From NCBI GenBank assembly GCA_946479255.1, contig CAMLFK010000164.1, forward strand, positions 1 through 11,049: 11,049 nucleotides of DNA, given 5' to 3'. A program made the translations under genes and the position numbers. Every line of letters begins with the position of its first letter. Position 1 is the first letter of the stretch. The notes beneath the pieces are model-generated. The model made no database searches. It had not been told where the DNA came from and saw only the letters and a list, made by a program, of their open reading frames with translations. Origin of the DNA: an uncultured Oxalobacteraceae bacterium (GTDB lineage Bacteria; Pseudomonadota; Gammaproteobacteria; Burkholderiales; Burkholderiaceae). Shown piece after piece: positions 5,652-11,049 of this stretch.

Positions 5652-7187
5652 ATGAAACCGCGCGACGCAGGCAGAAAGCGCTTTTGGCAAAGCTGGAGCA
5701 TCGGCACGCGCATGGCCTTCATTACCATGCTGCCGGTGGTGTTCCTGTTCAGCTCCTTCGTTGGCTACTCCTGGTATTCGCACCGCGCCCAGGTGGCCGA
5801 GGAGTTGGCCGAGCGCGGCCGCATCCTGGCCAAGGCGCTGGCCGAAACCAGCGAATACAACGTCATCTCGGGCAACCTGCCGGAGCTGCGCCTGACCATC
5901 AACGGCCTGGTGCAATCGGACCGCAATATCTACCGCATCGAGCTGGTCGACGCCTCGCGCCGCAGCGCCATCAGCGTCACCTCGCGCACCGCCGAAGAGG
6001 CCGAGCGCACCGCGCACGAGGTGCCGATCAGGAAGCAGACCGTCAAGATCAATCTGTTCACCGACAACAGCATGCCGCATCTGTCCGGACCGACCGACAT
6101 CAAGCCGCGCACCCTCACCAGCGAGATCGTCGGCTATGTGCGCGTGACCATGTCGCCTACCAACATGCTGGACAAGCAGGCGCACCGCTTTCGCATCGAG
6201 CTGGCCATGGCCGCGCTCGGGCTGGCATTGTCCGGCGCGCTGGCCTACTTCCTCGCGCGCAGCCTGACCATCCCGCTCAAGGCATCGATCGACGCGCTGC
6301 GCGACATCCGCGGCGGTAACTACAAGGTTGCGCTGGCCGTCACCACCGGCGGCGAGGTGGGCGAGCTGCAGGCATCCATCAACGAGATGTCGGTGGCCCT
6401 GGGCCGCTCGCGCCAGGAACTGGAAAACAAGGTGGCCGAGCGCACCAAGGACCTGGTCGAATCGCGCAACGAAGCGCTGCGCGCGGACGCCGAAAAGCGC
6501 AAGCTGATTCAGAAGGTGAACTCCATCCTCGAAGATGAGCGCAAGAGTATCGCCATCGAGATCCACGATGAACTCAACGCCTCGCTGATCGCTGCCCGCC
6601 TGGAGTCGCAGAGCATCCATCACCTGGCCGGGCAGGTCGAACCCTCGCCCGCGATCGACGAGATCCGCCGCAAGTCGCAAGCCATCACCAAGCTCACGCT
6701 CGACCTGTACGCCAGCGGCCGCCGGCTGGTGCGGCGCCTGCGTCCCGAAGTGCTCGACATGCTCGGCCTGCACGGCGCGGTCGAGGAGATGATCCGCCAC
6801 TACGACGAAACCCATCCCGGCTGCAGCTTCGAATTTCGCTCCGACGGCGACTTTACGGGGCTGGAAAACGAGCTGGCTATTTCGGCCTATCGCATCGTCC
6901 AGGAAGCGCTGTCGAATGTGCTCAAGCACGCCGGCGCCAGCCGCGCCCGCGTGACCCTGATCGTCGATGAGCCCGACCGCATCCTGCACATCGAAATCGC
7001 TGATGACGGCGTCGGTTTCTCGGTCAATGGCGCCTCGTCCGGCATCGGCATCATCGGCATGCGCGAGCGCGTGGTGGCCCTTGGCGGCACCATCAGCTTC
7101 AGCTCCGGCAGCAATGAAGGCACCATCGTCGAGATCGACCTGCCGCTGCGCTGGCAGAGCGGGAAGAGCGTCGCGCACAGCAGCTAA
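5652..7187 (+). CDS. Membrane sensor histidine kinase with HAMP, HisKA_3 and HATPase_c
   Basis: A 511-residue inner-membrane kinase, the likely partner of the regulator two genes upstream. TM1 is about residues 21-42 and TM2 about 184-203. Between them is a periplasmic domain of about 140 residues whose L-A-E-T-S-E-Y-N-V-I-S-G-N stretch resembles BarA/CHASE8-type sensor regions. A HAMP linker (about 204-255) and a coiled coil (about 250-295, with K-V-A-E-R-T-K-D-L) lead to a DesK/NarX-class dimerisation box. Its phospho-acceptor is H305 in I-E-I-H-D-E-L-N-A. The ATP-binding domain has the N box at N422 (E-A-L-S-N-V-L-K-H-A), the G1 box A-D-D-G-V-G-F and the G2 box S-G-I-G-I-I-G-M-R-E-R. The domain set is complete. 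An alternative start at 5640 adds four residues. The gene begins eight bases after the binding-protein stop, so the two are almost certainly cotranscribed. The periplasmic domain may read the ligand state of that protein. Confidence 0.95.
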   Translation: MKPRDAGRKRFWQSWSIGTRMAFITMLPVVFLFSSFVGYSWYSHRAQVAEELAERGRILAKALAETSEYNVISGNLPELRLTINGLVQSDRNIYRIELVDASRRSAISVTSRTAEEAERTAHEVPIRKQTVKINLFTDNSMPHLSGPTDIKPRTLTSEIVGYVRVTMSPTNMLDKQAHRFRIELAMAALGLALSGALAYFLARSLTIPLKASIDALRDIRGGNYKVALAVTTGGEVGELQASINEMSVALGRSRQELENKVAERTKDLVESRNEALRADAEKRKLIQKVNSILEDERKSIAIEIHDELNASLIAARLESQSIHHLAGQVEPSPAIDEIRRKSQAITKLTLDLYASGRRLVRRLRPEVLDMLGLHGAVEEMIRHYDETHPGCSFEFRSDGDFTGLENELAISAYRIVQEALSNVLKHAGASRARVTLIVDEPDRILHIEIADDGVGFSVNGASSGIGIIGMRERVVALGGTISFSSGSNEGTIVEIDLPLRWQSGKSVAHSS

Positions 7188-7228
7188 CTGATGTATCGTA
7201 CGGCTTTTGAACCCTCAACGGCCATCAC

Positions 7229-8923
7229 ATGTCGAACTTCAATCAGACCCCTTACGAACGGGGTAATGGGAATCAAACCACCACCTGGGCCGAGTGCATC
7301 GCCTGGTACCAGGAACTGGCCAGCCGCTACCCCGGCGTGCTTAGTTTTGGTGTTATCGGCACCACCGACGCGGGCAATCCCCTGCACGGCGGCGTCATCT
7401 CCGCCGACGGCGTGTTCGACCGCGAAACCATCCGCGCATCCAGCCGCCCGGTCTTCTTCAACAACAACGGCATCCACCCGGGCGAACCCGAAGGCGTGGA
7501 CAGCTGCATGGCGCTGGTGCGCGACTTCTGCACCGATCCGGTCCGCCTCGCGGCGCTGGGCCAGACCGTATTCCTGTTCATCCCGCTCTACAACGTCGAC
7601 GGCGCCATCAACCGCGCCAACACCTCGCGTGTGAACCAGGATGGGCCGGAGCAGTTCGGCTTTCGCGGCAATAGCCGCCACCTCGACCTGAACCGCGACT
7701 TCATCAAGTGCGACTCGCTGACCGCGCAGGCCTTCAACCAGTTCTTTACCAGCTGGGACCCGGACGTAATGGTCGACACGCATACGTCGAACGGCGCCGA
7801 CTACCCGTACACCATGACCCTGATCCACACCCAGGCCGACAAACTGGGTGGTGCGCTGGGCGAGTTCTTACGCGGCGATATGTTGCCGCAGATGTTCCGC
7901 GAGATGGAAGCACGCGGCTGGCCGACCTGCCCCTACGTCAATCCCATCAAGGACAGCCCGGACCACGGGATCGCCGAATTCCTGGAGACGCCGCGCTTTT
8001 CCACCGGCTACGCGGCGCTGCATCACACCATTGGCTTCATGCCCGAGACCCACATGCTCAAGCCATTCGCGGACCGCTACGCCTCGATGCGCGCGCTGGT
8101 GGAAACGGCGCTCGCTTTCCTGGTGGCCAACGCCGGGCGGATTCAAGCGCTGAGGCGCGCGGCCAAGCTGGAAGGTCGCACGCGCGCCGCCTGGCCGGTG
8201 CACTGGTCGATGGATGCGAGCGCGCCATCGCGGCTGCGCTTCAAGGGCTACGAGGCGCGCTACAGTCCCAGCGTGATCGGTAGCTACACCCGCCTGTCGT
8301 ATGACCGCGGCGCGCCGTGGGAGCGCGAGATCGATTACTACGACCGTTTTCCAGCCGATGTGACGGTGCCCGCGCCGAGCGCCTACGTGCTGCCGCAGGC
8401 TTGGCGCGAGGTGGCCGAGCGGCTGTTGTGGAATGGCGTGCGCATGGAGCGGGTGGAGGCGGACCGGGTGGTGGAGGTGGAGTACTACCATATCGCCTCG
8501 GTGAGGTCGCGCGGGAACGCCTATGAGGGGCATATGTTCCATGACGAGGCAGGCCTGGAGCGCCGGCGCGGCATGGTGACGGTGCGCCGTGGCGACTGGA
8601 TGATTCCGCTCGATCAGGACAATGCGCGCTACGCAGTCGAGACGCTCGAACCGCAAGGGCACGACAGCTTCTTCCGCTGGGGTTTCTTCAACAGTGTGCT
8701 GGAGAAGAAGGAGGCGTATTCGGATTATGTGTTCGAGGATCACGCGGTGGAACTGCTGCGCGATGAGCCGGGGTTGAAGGCGAAGTTTGAGGCATGGAAG
8801 GCTGGCAATCACACGCTGCTGTCGAATCAGGAAGCGGTGCTCGATTTTATCTTCGCGAACTGCGAGCGGTACAGGGAGCCGGAGTGGAAGCGGTATCCAG
8901 TACTAATGCTGCCTCCGGTTTAG
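7229..8923 (+). CDS. M14-family zinc carboxypeptidase-like protein
   Basis: A 564-residue metallopeptidase-like protein. The M14 zinc site is visible as H83 and E86 in N-G-I-H-P-G-E-P-E-G and H185 in V-D-T-H-T-S-N-G. N155-R156 in D-L-N-R-D-F fit the substrate-carboxylate site. E273 in M-P-E-T-H-M-L is a candidate for the general-base glutamate. The catalytic part occupies roughly residues 15-305. The C-terminal 250 residues form a second domain with G-D-W-M-I-P-L-D-Q and R-Y-A-V-E-T-L-E-P-Q. That block recurs in large bacterial M14 proteins, to my recollection. It starts at M-S-N-F-N-Q-T with no signal peptide or membrane helix, so it may be cytoplasmic, unlike the other peptidases here. The gene begins 41 bases after the kinase stop without a strong ribosome site. 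Whether it belongs to the kinase operon is open. It ends two bases before the 8926-9036 repeat element. Confidence 0.9.
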   Translation: MSNFNQTPYERGNGNQTTTWAECIAWYQELASRYPGVLSFGVIGTTDAGNPLHGGVISADGVFDRETIRASSRPVFFNNNGIHPGEPEGVDSCMALVRDFCTDPVRLAALGQTVFLFIPLYNVDGAINRANTSRVNQDGPEQFGFRGNSRHLDLNRDFIKCDSLTAQAFNQFFTSWDPDVMVDTHTSNGADYPYTMTLIHTQADKLGGALGEFLRGDMLPQMFREMEARGWPTCPYVNPIKDSPDHGIAEFLETPRFSTGYAALHHTIGFMPETHMLKPFADRYASMRALVETALAFLVANAGRIQALRRAAKLEGRTRAAWPVHWSMDASAPSRLRFKGYEARYSPSVIGSYTRLSYDRGAPWEREIDYYDRFPADVTVPAPSAYVLPQAWREVAERLLWNGVRMERVEADRVVEVEYYHIASVRSRGNAYEGHMFHDEAGLERRRGMVTVRRGDWMIPLDQDNARYAVETLEPQGHDSFFRWGFFNSVLEKKEAYSDYVFEDHAVELLRDEPGLKAKFEAWKAGNHTLLSNQEAVLDFIFANCERYREPEWKRYPVLMLPPV

Positions 8924-8925
8924 CT

Positions 8926-9036
8926 GTCATTCCCGCGAAGGGGAAACGCATGCGTTTCCCCCATACCACCTCAACTCAGTGACGCATCGCTTCACTGAGC
9001 TAAAGGGGTATGGATCCCCGCCTGCGCGGGGACGAC
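8926..9036. repeat. 111-bp composite inverted-repeat element between convergent genes
   Basis: The ends GTCATTCCCGCG (8926-8937) and CGCGGGGACGAC (9025-9036) are inverted copies matching at ten of twelve positions. Inside are a perfect 22-bp palindrome (8940-8961) and a large hairpin from CCATACC (8961-8967)/GGTATGG (9007-9013), through CCT (8969-8971)/AGG (9004-9006), to CTCAGTGA (8975-8982)/TCACTGAG (8992-8999). A final hairpin is CCCCGC (9016-9021)/GCGGGG (9026-9031). The terminal motif resembles the GTCATTCCCGCG...GGGGATCC repeats scattered between genes in many proteobacteria. It fills most of the gap between two convergent stop codons and may act as a two-way terminator or RNA stabiliser. 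It codes for no transposase, so it would be non-autonomous if mobile. Confidence 0.8.
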
Positions 9037-9064
9037 GGTCTTTGATATGGGCGGCCGTTAATGA

Positions 9065-10876
9065 TCAGCGTGTCTTAGCAATCCAACGATCCACCTTAGC
9101 CTCCAGCAGCGACAAGGGCACAGTCCCATCCTCCAGCACCACCTCATGGAACTTCGGCAGCGAAAACTTCGCTCCCAACGCCGCCTGTGCGCGCGCCCTC
9201 AGCTCGCTGATCTTGAGCGAACCAATCTTGTACGCCAGCGCCTGGCCCGGCCACACCATATAGCGCTCGATCTCCGCCCGCGCCACGTTCTCCGAATAGC
9301 CCAGCGTATCGCGGTAATAGGCAATCGCCTGCTCGCGCGTCCAGCCTTTCGAGTGCAAACCGGTATCGACCACCAGCCGCGCGGCCCGCAGCAGCTCGTC
9401 GTTCAAATGCCCGAAGTAGTACTCCGGCCGCTCGAACATGCCCATCTCCTTGCCAAGGGTCTCGGCATACAGCGCCCAGCCTTCGGTGAAGGCGGTATTG
9501 CCGCCGAACTTGCGGAAGTTCGGCAGCTTCATCTCCTGCAGCAGGGCGATGTGGAAGTGATGGCCGGGATGGCCTTCGTGCAGGAACAAGGTCACCATGC
9601 CCGAGGTGTTGTACTGCTTCGGATCGTTCACCACCGCCCAGAACACGCCGGGGCGCGAGCCGTCGGCCGCCGGCGCCGTGTAGTGGTCGGATGCCGTGGC
9701 GCGCGTGATCTCGGGCTCGGCCCGCACATCGAGCGGCGTCTTTGGCATCAGCGTGAACATGCTCGGCAGCTTGGCTTTGAGCTGTGAGTCGAGCTCGCGA
9801 TACATCTCGATCACTTCGCGCTCGGTGGTGAAGGGCTTGTACTTGGCTTGCTGCATCACCCAGCCAGGCAGGCTGTTGGCCGGCCCACTGTAGCCCATCT
9901 TCGGCCCCAGCACGGCGAACTCCTGCTGGATGCGCGCCACTTCGCGCAGGCCGACCGCATGGATCTCTTCGGGCTGCATGCGCGTGGTGGTGCGCACCGC
10001 CACATTGGCCAGGTACCACTCGCGTCCGCGCGGCAGCGCCGACCAGCCGCTGCTGGTGCGCGCCGCCGGCAGGTAATCCTTCTCAAGAAAATCCGCCAGC
10101 CGCACCAGCGCCGGAGCGAGCTTTTCGCCGACCGTCTTGCGGTAGGCGGCGCTCAGGCTGGCCTTGTCCGCCGCCGAGAATCTGGCCGGCAGCTTTTTAA
10201 TCGGGGTGTAATAGATGCTCGCCTCGGGCGTATCGCTGACCAGCTTTTTGAACTGCGGCAGCATCGACGTCACCGCCGCCTTGGGCAGCACAATGCCGCT
10301 GGCGATCCCGCTGCGCATATTGGCAATCGCCTGGTCGATCCATGCCGGCAGCTGGTTCAGGCGACTGAGGTAGGCCTTGTATTCCTTGACTGTCTTGAGG
10401 CTCTGGGCGCCGTCGCCGCTGGCGAAATTGGCCAGGGTGACCGGCATGCTGTCCATCTGGTCGATCGGCATCAAGTGATCGGGAAAGCTGGCCAGCGACA
10501 GCAGGGCGGTCAGCTCGTGATTGAGGATGTTGTAGTTGATCTGTGCTTTCGAGTCCAGCGTGGCGCGGTCGATCGCGTGCAGGCGCGTGAGGAAGGTGCC
10601 GAGCCTGGCGGTGTGGCGCTCGCGATTCTTGGGCGCGATCGCCATGCCGATCTGGTCGTCGAAGCGGCGGTCGCCGTTTTCGGTCGCATCCACCGGGTCG
10701 AAGCGGGCCGCGGTGTCGTAGTACTCATCGGCCAGGCGGTCGAGCTGCTGCTTGGCCTGGCTGGCAACTGCGCCGGATACCTTGCCCGAGGATGGCTCGG
10801 CGACGGCAGGCAAGGGCGCGGCGGCAAGCGCCAGGGCGGCGCACAGGGCGGTGATGCGAAGACTGTTCTTGTTCAT
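9065..10876 (-). CDS. Secreted DUF885-family putative metallopeptidase
   Basis: A 603-residue exported protein. Residues 1-26 form a clear signal peptide (K-N-S-L-R, then an A/L core ending A-V-A before E-P-S). The rest is a full-length DUF885 domain. Its signature is H-E-G-H-P-G-H-H at residues 433-440, followed by T-E-G-W-A-L-Y-A-E at 464-472. This HExxH-like site with a downstream glutamate fits a gluzincin-type zinc centre, and the fold is related to M32-like carboxypeptidases. Activity on peptides is an inference from the family; many members are uncharacterised. Location should be periplasmic or extracellular. A weak AAGAGA lies four bases before the ATG. A partial binding-protein gene ends 42 bases upstream on the same strand, so the two may share a transcript. 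The stop codon lies 29 bases from the 8926-9036 repeat element. Confidence 0.92.
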   Translation of the reverse strand: MNKNSLRITALCAALALAAAPLPAVAEPSSGKVSGAVASQAKQQLDRLADEYYDTAARFDPVDATENGDRRFDDQIGMAIAPKNRERHTARLGTFLTRLHAIDRATLDSKAQINYNILNHELTALLSLASFPDHLMPIDQMDSMPVTLANFASGDGAQSLKTVKEYKAYLSRLNQLPAWIDQAIANMRSGIASGIVLPKAAVTSMLPQFKKLVSDTPEASIYYTPIKKLPARFSAADKASLSAAYRKTVGEKLAPALVRLADFLEKDYLPAARTSSGWSALPRGREWYLANVAVRTTTRMQPEEIHAVGLREVARIQQEFAVLGPKMGYSGPANSLPGWVMQQAKYKPFTTEREVIEMYRELDSQLKAKLPSMFTLMPKTPLDVRAEPEITRATASDHYTAPAADGSRPGVFWAVVNDPKQYNTSGMVTLFLHEGHPGHHFHIALLQEMKLPNFRKFGGNTAFTEGWALYAETLGKEMGMFERPEYYFGHLNDELLRAARLVVDTGLHSKGWTREQAIAYYRDTLGYSENVARAEIERYMVWPGQALAYKIGSLKISELRARAQAALGAKFSLPKFHEVVLEDGTVPLSLLEAKVDRWIAKTR

Positions 10877-10918
10877 TCGTTCTCTTGAAACGTGGGTTGT
10901 AAAAGGCCGCGGCTGTGG

Positions 10919-11049
10919 TCAATACGTCGCCAGAGGCACCGGCGCACCCTTGCGGAAGGTGTACACGGTCACTGCCGACTTCTTCATATTACCGGCGGCG
11001 TCGAACGCGTAGGTACCGGCGACGCCTTTGTAGCTGCCGGCGTGCAGGG
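10919..11049 (-). CDS. C-terminus of branched-chain amino-acid-type ABC binding protein (partial)
   Basis: Only the last 42 residues plus two bases are inside the window; the gene continues past the right edge. The tail L-H-A-G-S-Y-K-G-V-A-G-T-Y-A-F-D-A-A-G-N followed by M-K-K-S-A-V-T-V-Y and a final A-T-Y is typical of the Leu/Ile/Val-binding (LivJ/LivK-like, peripla_BP_6) family. In that family the G-x-Y-x-F-D-x-x-G-N/D segment belongs to the ligand-binding fold near the C-terminus. The protein would bind an amino acid or similar solute in the periplasm. Its stop is 42 bases upstream of the DUF885 gene, which suggests linkage between peptide hydrolysis and amino-acid capture. The frame is too short to judge the substrate. 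Confidence 0.75.
   Translation of the reverse strand, partial: LHAGSYKGVAGTYAFDAAGNMKKSAVTVYTFRKGAPVPLATY

Noticed and set aside
5541..7178. 545-residue minus-strand open frame opposite the kinase
   Set aside because: Its composition (many Ala, Gly, Asp, His, Val and Gln) is typical of an antisense frame of a GC-rich gene. No domain is recognisable, while the plus strand encodes a complete kinase.
8979..9263. Plus-strand open frame across the repeat element into the DUF885 gene
   Set aside because: It runs through the hairpin element and then antisense to the DUF885 coding region; no protein features.

Overview
The window reads as a high-GC chromosomal segment of a betaproteobacterium. The protein styles fit Oxalobacteraceae (Massilia/Duganella/Janthinobacterium-like). 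That placement is an inference from protein style and codon use, not from a database search. There are nine protein-coding genes: eight are complete and one is cut by the right edge. I saw no tRNA, rRNA, CRISPR array, insertion sequence or phage gene.

Layout, left to right. (1) A minus-strand gene at 9-752 encodes a small membrane protein with a PLDc_N-like two-helix N-terminus and a TPR-like tail. Divergent from it, at 897-1289, is a single-domain PPC/DUF296 protein. (2) A tail-to-tail gap with two hairpins, one a good intrinsic terminator, separates that from two minus-strand genes: tonB (3182-3847) and then a secreted M28 aminopeptidase with a PA-type insertion (1451-3082). (3) Divergent from tonB is a tightly packed plus-strand operon: a NarL/FixJ-type response regulator (4100-4750), a periplasmic ABC-type binding protein (4750-5643) and a DesK/NarX-class sensor kinase (5652-7187). 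The first two genes overlap by one base, and the kinase follows within 8 bases. (4) On the same strand, 41 bases further on, is an M14-type zinc carboxypeptidase without a visible signal peptide (7229-8923). (5) A roughly 111-bp composite inverted-repeat element fills the convergent gap at 8926-9036. (6) Two minus-strand genes follow: a secreted DUF885 (HEGHPGHH) putative metallopeptidase (9065-10876), and upstream of it the C-terminus of a branched-chain amino-acid-type binding protein (10919-11049, partial).

How the genes may work together. Three metallopeptidase-like proteins, a TonB and an amino-acid-type binding protein suggest envelope and peptide-scavenging functions, but gene order alone does not prove one pathway. 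The most system-like unit is the regulator/binding-protein/kinase operon. The binding protein has no permease or ATPase beside it in this window, so it most likely acts as the ligand-binding accessory of the kinase. That layout is comparable to the established TorT-TorS-TorR and LuxP-LuxQ systems. The dispersed-repeat-like element at 8926-9036 is the most striking non-coding structure.
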